Shown here piece by piece: positions 41,808 to 49,496 of a DNA stretch of 51,909 nucleotides. The first letter of the stretch is position 1. Each line of letters begins with the position of its first letter. A program made the position numbers and the translations under genes. The notes beneath the pieces are model-generated. The model searched no databases. It had not been told where the DNA came from and saw only the letters and a list, made by a program, of their open reading frames with translations. This DNA comes from Rhodothermaceae bacterium (GTDB lineage: Bacteria > Bacteroidota > Rhodothermia > Balneolales > Cyclonatronaceae). The stretch is from contig JAIVHB010000142.1 in the NCBI GenBank assembly GCA_020201275.1, positions 1 through 51,909 of the forward strand, read 5' to 3'.

Positions 41808-42455
41808 TCAGATCAGCTTGAAGTAGACCGTCTCGCGCAGTTCAACACTCACTGCTATGCCATCCCGCAGTGCCGGTCTGAAGCGGAACCGCTTTATGGC
41901 ATTCATGGCAACCTCATCACACCCCCATCCCAAACCTTCCACAATTCGGGGATTTACCACATAACCATGTGGATTTACCGTAAATTCGACGACCACAAAG
42001 CCCTGTACCCCTGCCATCCGGGCTTCCTGCGGGTAGGGTAGGCCACGCGTAACATGCCGGGTATCCGTTAGCAGCTTCGGTTCCCTTTCCACCTCGCCCA
42101 GCAATGGCCTGGCCAGATGGCTCAGATCTGATTCCACCAGCCGGAAGGGCAGTCTGAAATAGTACTCACGGTCGCGCAGCAGTATGATCTCCTCATCGAT
42201 AAGAACATCAACCGGCTTATCGATGCCGGAGACTGGCCTGGGCGGGGGGGATGGTTTTTCAGCGTAGACAGTCCGTTCAATTTCGAGAAAGGCTACCGGC
42301 GTGCTCACCACATCCATACGATCCGATGTCCGGTCATGGCTGATGTTTACCCTGAAAATGATGATCAGCACAATGAGAACAACGGCAAGACAAACCTGGT
42401 ACCGTATCAGATACACGGTGTCGGGCTCATTACGGAATGGTTTCCCTTTTTGCAT
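41808..42455 (-). CDS. Energy transducer TonB (copy 1)
   Basis: 215 aa from ATG 42455. One N-terminal membrane helix (VCLAVVLIVLIIIF), a periplasmic linker with a short proline run (KPSPPPRPV), and a C-terminal TonB domain: LPYPQEARMAGVQGFVVVEFTVNPHGYVVNPRIVEGLGWGCDEVAMNAIKRFRFRPALRDG. It carries proton-motive energy from ExbB/D to SusC-type receptors; exbB/D are not in the window. The linker is short for TonB. A second tonB gene lies upstream across the hexamer array. Confidence 0.9.
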   Translation of the reverse strand: MQKGKPFRNEPDTVYLIRYQVCLAVVLIVLIIIFRVNISHDRTSDRMDVVSTPVAFLEIERTVYAEKPSPPPRPVSGIDKPVDVLIDEEIILLRDREYYFRLPFRLVESDLSHLARPLLGEVEREPKLLTDTRHVTRGLPYPQEARMAGVQGFVVVEFTVNPHGYVVNPRIVEGLGWGCDEVAMNAIKRFRFRPALRDGIAVSVELRETVYFKLI

Positions 42456-42580
42456 GGCTGAAGTGTACTGATTTAACCGGGCATTAAACGCACTCTCTAC
42501 TGGTAAATATATAATCAGGCCGGTAAAAAACAAGTGTTTTTACCGCAAGTATTAGCGTAAAAGTGTCTGCCCGAAGCCAA

Positions 42581-42758
42581 AATCGAAGTCGAAGTCGAAG
42601 TCAAAGTCGAAGTCGAAGTCAAAGTCAAAGTCAAAGTCAAAGTCAAAGTCAAAGTCAAAGTCTGAGTCTAAGTCTGAGTCTAAGTCTAAGTCTGAGTCTG
42701 AGTCTGAGTCTGAGTCTGAGTCTGAGTCTGAGTCTGAGTCTGAGTCTGAGTCTGAGTC
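42581..42758. repeat. Hexanucleotide tandem array between two tonB genes
   Basis: About 30 units of 6 nt: first GTCGAA, then GTCAAA, then GTCTGA/GTCTAA, ending in a long run of GTCTGA. GTC is constant and the other three bases change in blocks. Both strands are open for long stretches, which creates a false RS/QS/LS-repeat protein. Confidence 0.95.
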
Positions 42759-42830
42759 ACAATCACATTCACAGGCACAGCCACTGTCATATCATATCAC
42801 TGTCACAGACAGCCTAAGCCGCAGGCGCAT

Positions 42831-42866
42831 AAAAAAAGGCATGATCCCGAAGAACCACGCCTTTTT
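42831..42866 (-). terminator. Bidirectional-looking rho-independent terminator after tonB copy 2
   Basis: AAAAAGGCATG (42833-42843) pairs with CACGCCTTTTT (42856-42866) with one mismatch, a GC core of GGC/GCC and T/A tracts on both sides. It lies 18 nt beyond the stop of the leftward tonB gene. Confidence 0.8.
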
Positions 42867-42884
42867 GAACTAACAATGGAGTTG

Positions 42885-43538
42885 TTACTGCAGCCTGAAT
42901 ACCACAGGCTGGGTCATTCTTACTTTTACCGGACGCCCGCGCTGCAGACCCGGTGTAAAGCTCATTTTCTGAATCGCTTCAACAGCGGCTTCATCGGCAC
43001 CGCCCCCGATTCCACGGAGTACAACGGGATCGACTACTTGTCCCTGTTCGTTAACTACAAACTGTACAATCACCCGTCCTTCAATCCCTGCCCGGCGGGC
43101 CATCTCAGGATAGCGAAGGGCTGCGTAAAGAGCTTCCTGACCACCGCGCATGTCGGGCATCTGCTCAACGGCGATGAAAATTTCAGGCTCCTGATATTCT
43201 TCCTCTTCTGCTGGAGGCGGCGGCAGATCAAACGCGTCGCCGGTATCAAACTCGGAATCAAAAAGCATGATGTCTTCGTCGATAATCGCATCGTTAGGCA
43301 CCTCTACTGGCACCGGCGGCCTCGGCGGCGGCGGCGGGGTTTCAATGTGCTGCGTTTGCTCAATCTCTTCCATCTCAACGATTTCCTGTTCAAAATCGGG
43401 GATATCGAAAGACGAGTCAGGCTTCCAGTTAATCCGGAAGAGTACAATCATTACAAAGAGCGTAAAAATCATTCCGCTCTGGAGCGTAATTCTGTAACTT
43501 CTTCTCAGATCCTTTTCAGGTATTTTTCGTTCGAGCAT
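42885..43538 (-). CDS. Energy transducer TonB (copy 2)
   Basis: 217 aa from ATG 43538. One membrane helix (SGMIFTLFVMIVLF), an acidic and proline-rich linker (HIETPPPPPRPPVPVEVP, then DLPPPPAEEEE), and a TonB C-terminal domain (GGQEALYAALRYPEMARRAGIEGRVIVQFVVNEQGQVVDPVVLRGIGGGADEAAVEAIQKMSFTPGLQRGRPVKVRM). It is better conserved than copy 1. Probably transcribed alone, with a terminator at 42831-42866. Confidence 0.92.
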   Translation of the reverse strand: MLERKIPEKDLRRSYRITLQSGMIFTLFVMIVLFRINWKPDSSFDIPDFEQEIVEMEEIEQTQHIETPPPPPRPPVPVEVPNDAIIDEDIMLFDSEFDTGDAFDLPPPPAEEEEYQEPEIFIAVEQMPDMRGGQEALYAALRYPEMARRAGIEGRVIVQFVVNEQGQVVDPVVLRGIGGGADEAAVEAIQKMSFTPGLQRGRPVKVRMTQPVVFRLQ

Positions 43539-43759
43539 TTTTATTGGTTTAGTTAGACGAATAGATAGGAAGTGCAAAGTTAACAAATTCAGTTAGAATT
43601 GCAACAATCGGTACGTTTCATAACGAAATCATAACACATGTATTGCCAATCACTGTAAAATCAATGAGATTACATTATAAATGATGTGTGAGAAAATATG
43701 ATAAACCGTCAGAACGTGCTTACTGAATCAAAAACAGTCTCTGTGTGCACGGTACAATG

Positions 43760-44200
43760 TCAGCCTTCCTGCAGCTCGGGCCTGGCGGCTTCAGCTTCGC
43801 CTGACGACTCTTCAGGAAAGTACTGTTTGATGATACCCAGGGCCAGTACGGCGGCAAGGCACCCCAGACCGTTTGCGGCAAGGTCGGCCAGGTTCCCGCT
43901 TCGGTTGACCGGCATAATGTGCTGATAAACCTCTATAAAGGTACCAAAAAGGAAGGCTATCCAGAAGATACGCTTAAGCCCCACATCGGTTTTCCTGCGG
44001 TAGTACATTACAAAAAGCCCGTACAGGAAGGCCCAGCCGCCGAAGAGCGCGAAATGACCAAGCTTGTCGTACTGGAATACCCGCGATTCGACCAGGTACT
44101 TGGCCGGCATTGCCGTCAGGTAGAGGGTTATGACCATCCAGATCCCGAACAGATAGGGGATGGACCGAAAGAAAAAGGATGCGGTGAGATAGTGCTTCAT
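43760..44200 (-). CDS. VanZ-like family membrane protein
   Basis: A 146-aa protein with four hydrophobic helices. The VanZ signature is present: YDKLGHFALFGGWAFL, GTFIEVYQHIMPVNRSGNLADLAANGLGCLAAV. Despite the name, most VanZ-like proteins are unrelated to glycopeptide resistance and have no fixed role. The start ATG overlaps the NnrDE stop (ATGA), so it is translationally coupled to that gene. Confidence 0.88.
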   Translation of the reverse strand: MKHYLTASFFFRSIPYLFGIWMVITLYLTAMPAKYLVESRVFQYDKLGHFALFGGWAFLYGLFVMYYRRKTDVGLKRIFWIAFLFGTFIEVYQHIMPVNRSGNLADLAANGLGCLAAVLALGIIKQYFPEESSGEAEAARPELQEG

Positions 44201-45861
44201 AAAATGTCCGATGGACCAGGTATGAGGTCCGGTGATGCAGCCCTGCGGTACCTGCGTATGCCGTCGAGCAAGGCGTATATTGCGGCGGCATCCGTAGTGT
44301 GACCGGTCGCCATTGCGGCTGCAATTTTACCGGCAAGCACATCACCGAATCCGGCCCGGCCGAAAACAGTGGTATCGTAACCCGTCACGAATGTTCCTGA
44401 TGCCGGTCCGGTTACATACACAGGGCAGCCCTTGGCGACTGTTATTGCACCGGTTTCGCCGGATACCATTTTTGCCTGTTCGAGCCTGTCCAGATTCGTC
44501 ATAGCCGTTTTTCCGGTTAACTGCTGCAGTTCGCCGGGATGTGGTGTTAATACTGTTTCATGGTTGAAGACCGGAAGCCTTCCTGCCTGCGACAGGCACC
44601 AGAGTGCGTCGGCATCTATTACCAACGGACATTTTGCGTGCCTGATGACCTCATTTACGAAACCGACCGTCTCATTATTGCGTCCTACACCGGGCCCGAG
44701 AAGCAAAATCCCGGGTTTTTCATGGATTATTTCCAGCACACGGCCGGTGTGGGATGTCCCGAAAAAGTGATCGTCTGCCCCGCCAACCGGCTTTTTTACC
44801 GGTTCGATCAGGTTTTTTTCGAACACGGGAAGCAAACCGGCCGGGGTGATCACGACTACAGCCCCTGTACCCGTTTTCCATGCCGCTTTTGCCGATAATA
44901 CGGGCGCACCGGTCAAACCCGGCGATCCGCCCAGGATGTAAACAATACCGCGCTCGTATTTGTGCCGGCCGCTCATTTTATCAGGCACCGGCAGCCGGGT
45001 TATATCGGGGCCGATGGCAAAGGCCCCGTCTTCCGGGTACAGGTGCGGCGCGAAGGGCAGCTCGCACAAAACCACATCACCGCAGCAGCGGAACCCTGCA
45101 GGTGTGTAAAAACCGTGCTTGTAACCCCCGAAGGTACAGGTCACCGCCGCTGTTGCGGCAATACCATGCACTTCGCCGGTATCGGCATCCAGACCCGAAG
45201 GGATGTCCATGGCATAAATCGGAACACCGAGGTTGTTCATCCGGGCAATGGCATCCCTGTATGAACCCCTTACCTCCTGGTTCAGACCGGTACCGAACAG
45301 CCCGTCGACAGCAAAATCAAGATCGCGGGGATCAACGGATGTTATGCTGCCGGTTTCGTTAACTGCGCCGGGAATTGCGCCAGGATGTGCGTCAGGAAGT
45401 GCGCCAGGAAATTCACCCTGGCTGGCACCCTCATTTTCACCTTGATTGCCACCTTGAAAGGCACCACGTTTTGTATCACGATTTGCACCCTGGCCGCTTT
45501 CGGCAGCATCTCCGTCGGGGGTACCGTAGTCCGCCACCGACTTTTTGAGGCGTTCATAATTGGTCGCCGCACCCGGGCTGAGCCCCTCTTTGCCCCCGGC
45601 AAAAAACAGGGTGATGTGAAACCCGTTCCTGCTCAGATACCGGGCAACGACCAGCGCATCGCCGGCGTTGTTCCCCTTGCCGCATACGATGAGGCCCCGC
45701 TTGCGCCCGTTCTGCCGCTGCATGATCTCTTTCGCCGCCTGGAATCCCGCAATCTCCATGAGCACATCGCCCGGGATGCCGGTTTCATGTATGGCAGCCT
45801 CATCCAGTGAACGGATTTCTGACGCCCTGAATATTCTGTGATGATGGTCGGTTGTAATCAT
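44197..45861 (-). CDS. nnrDE: Bifunctional NAD(P)H-hydrate epimerase / ADP-dependent dehydratase, with repeat insert
   Basis: A 554-aa metabolite-repair enzyme. The N-terminal YjeF_N domain epimerises R/S NAD(P)HX (LMEIAGFQAAKEIM, GLIVCGKGNNAGDALVVARYL, AVDGLFGTGLNQEVRG, MDIPSGLDADTG). The C-terminal ribokinase-like domain dehydrates it (YILGGSPGLTGAPVLSAKAAWKTGTGAV, LLLGPGVG, LVIDADAL, VLTPHPGELQQL, AGFGDVLAG). The usual AGSGD/GTGD reads AGFGD here. Residues about 115-168 (DNA 45358-45519) are a Gln/Gly/Pro/Ala-rich insert (GAFQGGNQGENEGASQGE) where most members have a short loop, coded by imperfect short repeats. The extreme C-terminus is divergent. It overlaps vanZ. Confidence 0.88.
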   Translation of the reverse strand: MITTDHHHRIFRASEIRSLDEAAIHETGIPGDVLMEIAGFQAAKEIMQRQNGRKRGLIVCGKGNNAGDALVVARYLSRNGFHITLFFAGGKEGLSPGAATNYERLKKSVADYGTPDGDAAESGQGANRDTKRGAFQGGNQGENEGASQGEFPGALPDAHPGAIPGAVNETGSITSVDPRDLDFAVDGLFGTGLNQEVRGSYRDAIARMNNLGVPIYAMDIPSGLDADTGEVHGIAATAAVTCTFGGYKHGFYTPAGFRCCGDVVLCELPFAPHLYPEDGAFAIGPDITRLPVPDKMSGRHKYERGIVYILGGSPGLTGAPVLSAKAAWKTGTGAVVVITPAGLLPVFEKNLIEPVKKPVGGADDHFFGTSHTGRVLEIIHEKPGILLLGPGVGRNNETVGFVNEVIRHAKCPLVIDADALWCLSQAGRLPVFNHETVLTPHPGELQQLTGKTAMTNLDRLEQAKMVSGETGAITVAKGCPVYVTGPASGTFVTGYDTTVFGRAGFGDVLAGKIAAAMATGHTTDAAAIYALLDGIRRYRRAASPDLIPGPSDIL

Positions 45862-46002
45862 GGTACGCTGCTCTTTTATTGAACACGCTCTGCTAACATT
45901 TTAAGGTTAACCATTTTGAAACACTTTTCTGAACATGCTTAATGCTTACGATATTACCTGCGTTAGGAATACGACAGGAATCCGGAAAGAAAAAAAGCAT
46001 GA

Positions 46003-46103
46003 CATTGTCTCATGTCTCATGTCTCATGTCTCATGTCTGATGTCTGATGTCTCATGTCTCATGTCTGATGTCTCATGTCTCACGTCTCACGTCTCATGTC
46101 TCA
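46003..46103. repeat. Heptanucleotide tandem array (TGTCTCA), second copy
   Basis: About 14 units of TGTCTCA with TGTCTGA and CGTCTCA variants. It begins ACATTGTCT like the array at 1-105 and ends 3 nt before the stop codon of proS. The same strand carries the unit in both arrays. Confidence 0.92.
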
Positions 46104-46105
46104 AA

Positions 46106-47575
46106 TCAATACGACCGCGCAAACAGCACTTTTTTTGCCGACGGTTTGCCCGTTACCATACAGCTGCCGGCGCCGGAATCGTATTCGAGCGGTATGCAGC
46201 GGATGGTTGCTTTGGTCTCCTCCTTGATCCGTGCTTCGGTCTCGGCGGTTCCGTCCCAGTGGGCATAGATAAAGCCGCCCTTGTCGTCAATCACCTGCCT
46301 GAACTCCTCGTACGTATCCACGTGTCGCGTCGAATCATCAACGAATTTCCGTGCGCGCGCAAGCAGGTCTGCCTGAATACGGTCGAGAACCGTTACGGCC
46401 GATTGCACGAATTCATCGCGGTTCATGATCTGCTTTTCAAGCGTATCGCGCCGTGCCGCTTCAACGTTTCCGTTTTCTACATCCCTCGGCCCTACGGCCA
46501 CGCGAAGGGGTACGCCCTCAACCTCGTGCTGCGCGAATTTCCATCCCGGCTTGTACTGGTCGCGGTCGTCAAGCTTCACGCGGATGCCCTTGTCGGCCAG
46601 CTCCCTGTATATCGCCCGGGCATAGTCGAGCACCAGGGCCTGCTCGTCGTCGTTGCGCCAGATGGGCACGATCACAATCTGGGTCGGGGCCAGCTTCGGC
46701 GGCAGTACAAGTCCGTTGTCGTCGGAATGGGTCATGAGCAGCCCGCCGATCAGCCTGGTTGATGCACCCCAGCTCGTAGCCCATACGTGTTTCAGCTCCC
46801 CGTCGCGGTCCTGAAAGGTTACATCGAACGCTTTGGCGAAATTCTGCCCAAGAAAGTGGGATGTACCCGCCTGAAGGGCTTTCCCGTCCTGCATGAGCGC
46901 TTCGATGCAGTACGTTTCGACGGCCCCGGCAAAACGCTCGCTCTCGGTTTTCAGCCCGGTGATCACCGGCATGGCCATATACTCTTCGGCAAACGTTCTG
47001 TACACATTGAGCATCCGTTCGGTCTCCTCCACAGCCTCCTGCTCGGTTGCATGGGCGGTGTGCCCCTCCTGCCACAGAAACTCCATGGTGCGCAGAAACA
47101 GGCGGGTGCGCATCTCCCATCTTACCACATTGGCCCACTGATTGATCAGTATGGGAAGATCGCGGTACGACTGTATCCACCCGCGGTAGGTATCCCAGAT
47201 GATGGTTTCGGATGTGGGCCTTACAATCAGCTCTTCTTCCAGTTTTGAGGCCGGGTCTACTTCAACGCCATTTTCCGAGTTGATGAGACGGCTGTGGGTT
47301 ACAACGGCACACTCCTTGGCGAAACCCTCAACGTGTTGTGCCTCTTTCGACAGAAACGATTTCGGGATAAAAAGCGGGAAATAGGCATTCTGATGGCCGG
47401 TTTCCTTGAACATCCGGTCGAGGGCGCCCTGCATGAATTCCCAGATGGCATAGCCCGTCGGCTTGATTACCATGCAGCCGCGAACAGGGGAGTGCTCGGC
47501 CATTTTGGCCTCGCGGACCACATCCAGGTACCATTGTGAATAATCTTTCGATCGGGGGGTAATGTTTTTTGCCAT
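46106..47575 (-). CDS. proS: Prolyl-tRNA synthetase (ProS type 3, archaeal/eukaryote-like)
   Basis: A 489-aa class II synthetase that charges tRNA-Pro. Motif 1 region is [21 protein letters not shown]; the proline and ATP sites include [62 protein letters not shown]; motif 3 lies in [18 protein letters not shown]. An anticodon-binding domain ([50 protein letters not shown]) and the C-terminal ProS-type domain ending in Tyr follow. This is the short form without the bacterial editing insertion, usual in Bacteroidota. The length is normal and the gene intact. Confidence 0.95.
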   Translation of the reverse strand: MAKNITPRSKDYSQWYLDVVREAKMAEHSPVRGCMVIKPTGYAIWEFMQGALDRMFKETGHQNAYFPLFIPKSFLSKEAQHVEGFAKECAVVTHSRLINSENGVEVDPASKLEEELIVRPTSETIIWDTYRGWIQSYRDLPILINQWANVVRWEMRTRLFLRTMEFLWQEGHTAHATEQEAVEETERMLNVYRTFAEEYMAMPVITGLKTESERFAGAVETYCIEALMQDGKALQAGTSHFLGQNFAKAFDVTFQDRDGELKHVWATSWGASTRLIGGLLMTHSDDNGLVLPPKLAPTQIVIVPIWRNDDEQALVLDYARAIYRELADKGIRVKLDDRDQYKPGWKFAQHEVEGVPLRVAVGPRDVENGNVEAARRDTLEKQIMNRDEFVQSAVTVLDRIQADLLARARKFVDDSTRHVDTYEEFRQVIDDKGGFIYAHWDGTAETEARIKEETKATIRCIPLEYDSGAGSCMVTGKPSAKKVLFARSY

Positions 47576-47727
47576 CGGTTAATTAGAATATTTTATGAGT
47601 CGAAACAGAAGGGTCGAAAATTAATACAATTTCATCTCAAGAGCAGACTAAAACTCGGGATATACATAATTTTGAAGGAGTGCAGGCAAATTGGTAGCTT
47701 TTGCTGTACACTATAACGAAGGGCTAT

Positions 47728-48393
47728 ATGCTGGAATTCAAGATCAGAAAAACAATCTATGCTCCCTATGATGTGGTTTGGGAAATGGCAAACATTACGG
47801 GAAATCTGGAAAAGTGGGCACCGATATCCTTTCTGAATACTACCGATGATGTAATGGTGGATAACGGTCTCCGGCTGCGGCAGGAGAAGCTCTTTATGGG
47901 GTTGTCGGGGGCCTCGGTGTTTGAAGTAAGCGACATGCACACCGATTCACTGGTCAGGCGGCAGTTCTCTTTTTCCATGGCCGGCAAAAGACGCTCGATG
48001 AACAGAATAACCTTCCTGTTCGATGATTTCAGCATTCAGACGTTTCTGGATCTTTATGAGGCAAGAAACAGTGAAACGATTGTTTTCCAGGAGGGCAGAA
48101 TCGAACCCGAATACTCGGTGGGCCCCCTGAACGATTTCAGTAAATCGATCGCCAGACTGAAGAGGGAACTCGACCAGGGACCCAGCTATGAAGTGAAAAT
48201 AACAGCACATGTGTATTACGACCTGGGGCAGACCATGTGGGGCTCAATGGTCGAGAAGCTGTTTGTGAACACCGTTTTGCTGGGCCGCTACAGGAAAAAT
48301 GTGGAGAATGCCCTCGATAAACTCAGGGAACTCAGCGAGGCCGAGTATGAAAAAAGGTCGGGCGAAAGGGTAAGGCGGCAAAAGGCTGTGTAG
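47728..48393 (+). CDS. SRPBCC-like (START-fold) protein
   Basis: 221 aa from ATG 47728 (MLEFKIRKTIYAPYDVVWEMANITGNLEKWAP). This opening is typical of polyketide-cyclase/START-fold SRPBCC proteins: a beta strand, IYAPYDVVWE, and a Trp in the first helix. The rest (GLRLRQEKLFMGLSGASVFEVSDM, MNRITFLFDDFSIQTFLDLYEAR) is consistent with an alpha/beta lipid-binding cup but I recognise no named family. The C-terminus is charged and Arg-rich. It is monocistronic, followed by tRNA-Met, and likely binds a hydrophobic ligand. Confidence 0.65.
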   Translation: MLEFKIRKTIYAPYDVVWEMANITGNLEKWAPISFLNTTDDVMVDNGLRLRQEKLFMGLSGASVFEVSDMHTDSLVRRQFSFSMAGKRRSMNRITFLFDDFSIQTFLDLYEARNSETIVFQEGRIEPEYSVGPLNDFSKSIARLKRELDQGPSYEVKITAHVYYDLGQTMWGSMVEKLFVNTVLLGRYRKNVENALDKLRELSEAEYEKRSGERVRRQKAV

Positions 48394-48469
48394 AATAGTT
48401 GCCGGGCCGGTATGCTGAATACATCAGGGAGCGGGAAAAAAGCGATCCGGCGTGTGGGGAATTTTTTTT

Positions 48470-48509
48470 AAAAGTTCGTATATTGCTTTTCTGCCTGTGA
48501 AAGTGATAT
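48470..48509 (+). promoter_or_regulatory. Probable promoter of tRNA-Met
   Basis: The AT-rich stretch AAAAGTTCGTATATTGC ends about 20 nt before the tRNA. TATATTGC resembles the Bacteroidota -7 consensus TAnnTTTGC. No clear -33 TTG is seen at the usual spacing. Confidence 0.35.
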
Positions 48510-48583
48510 GGCGTGGTAGCTCAGCCGGTTAGAGCGTCGGATTCATAACCCGGAGGTCGGCGGTTCAAGTCCGCCCCACGCTA
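48510..48583 (+). tRNA. tRNA-Met (anticodon CAT)
   Basis: 74-nt cloverleaf: acceptor GGCGTGG/CCACGCT (one G-U), D-stem GCTC/GAGC, anticodon loop TTCATAA, T-arm GGCGG-TTCAAGT-CCGCC, discriminator A. The acceptor starts G-U rather than C-A, so it is an elongator or a lysidine-modified tRNA-Ile2, not the initiator. The closing anticodon-stem pair is A-C. Confidence 0.93.
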
Positions 48584-48602
48584 CAGCAAGTCTTTAATCA
48601 CG

Positions 48603-48632
48603 AAGCCGGATTCTTTGATCCGGCTTTTTTTT
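48603..48632 (+). terminator. Strong rho-independent terminator after tRNA-Met
   Basis: AAGCCGGAT (48603-48611) and ATCCGGCTT form a 9-bp stem with a 6-nt loop, directly followed by a run of T ending at 48632. It is placed 20 nt after the tRNA. Confidence 0.92.
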
Positions 48633-48692
48633 CGTCCCCGCGGGGCGCCGGAAACAGGCCTTAGGGCCGGATTGGCAGTTCGTATATAAAGA

Positions 48693-48724
48693 AAGCACCA
48701 CGGTCAATCAAGAACATGGTGCTT
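48693..48724 (-). terminator. Hairpin downstream of the response-regulator gene
   Basis: AAGCACCA and TGGTGCTT form an 8-bp perfect stem with a 16-nt loop. Read on the minus strand it is followed by TCTTTATA. It lies about 120 nt past the stop of the leftward regulator gene and may end that operon. Confidence 0.5.
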
Positions 48725-48845
48725 ATTTATCATCTACAGACGGCTATTACCCCATTTGTGTTCAAACAAAATAGCCGGCTCCACCTGTGCCGGCAATACT
48801 GTAATACCCGTATTTCTGTATCCGTATTTTTACGTAATGAATACC

Positions 48846-49496
48846 TCAGGTATACCCATTTTCAACAGCATACCTGACCAGAGCCGCCGAGTTTTTTACG
48901 TTCAGCTTCTGCATCAGGTTGGCCCGGTGTGTATCTACAGTTCTGGGGCTGATGAAAAGCTTAGCCGCGATGGCCTGGCTGGTCTGACCCTCGGCAATCA
49001 GCTTTAAGATTTCGTTCTCCCGCCTGGTCAGCTGAATCCTGTTGTCGCTGCGCGTTCCGCCACTCTGTTTTTTGCTCTGCCGGATGTAACTCTGGGTCAT
49101 CAGATCGGAAACGGACGTGCTGAATACCTTCTCGCCGTTGTACACCCGCCTGATACTGTTTATGAGATCTGTTTTGTTCGTGTTTTTCAGCAGATACCCC
49201 ATAGCACCGGCACTTAGTACCTGGTTCAGGTACTCTTCGTTCAGATGCATGGTCATGATTATGATTTTGGCCCCCGGCGATGTACGAAGTATCTGACGGG
49301 TGGCTTCCAGCCCGTTCATAACCGGCATCGATATGTCGATGATGCACACATCGGGCTGATGCTGTTCGTACAGGCTTACGGCTTCGCTTCCGTCGGATGC
49401 TTCCGCAATAATATTGATGTCGGGCGAGGTATTCAGAATACTTGAAATACCATACCGTACAATGTTGTGATCATCTGCAAGCAGAACATTTATCAT
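48846..49496 (-). CDS. NarL/FixJ-family response regulator
   Basis: 216 aa. The receiver domain has the acidic pair in LLADDHNIV, phospho-acceptor Asp53 in CIIDISMPVMNG, Thr in IIIMTMH and Lys in GYLLKNTNK. The LuxR-type helix-turn-helix is LTRRENEILKLIAEGQTSQAIAAKLFISPRTVDTHRANLMQKLNVKN. It is a DNA-binding output partner of the kinase encoded just upstream, whose stop overlaps this start by 4 nt (ATGA). Its targets are unknown. Confidence 0.94.
   Translation of the reverse strand: MINVLLADDHNIVRYGISSILNTSPDINIIAEASDGSEAVSLYEQHQPDVCIIDISMPVMNGLEATRQILRTSPGAKIIIMTMHLNEEYLNQVLSAGAMGYLLKNTNKTDLINSIRRVYNGEKVFSTSVSDLMTQSYIRQSKKQSGGTRSDNRIQLTRRENEILKLIAEGQTSQAIAAKLFISPRTVDTHRANLMQKLNVKNSAALVRYAVENGYT

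Noticed and set aside
42563-42817. Open frame coding Arg-Ser, Gln-Ser and Leu-Ser dipeptide repeats
   Set aside because: It is the hexamer array read in one frame; six is a multiple of three, so any stop-free unit gives a long frame. No start context and no non-repeat domain.
44197-44300. Frameshift at the C-terminus of NnrDE
   Set aside because: The last 25 residues differ from typical members, but no other frame restores a better ending, and the ATGA overlap with vanZ fits the present stop.
46003-46103. Possible CRISPR array
   Set aside because: Units are 7 nt, head to tail, with no spacers and no cas genes in the window.
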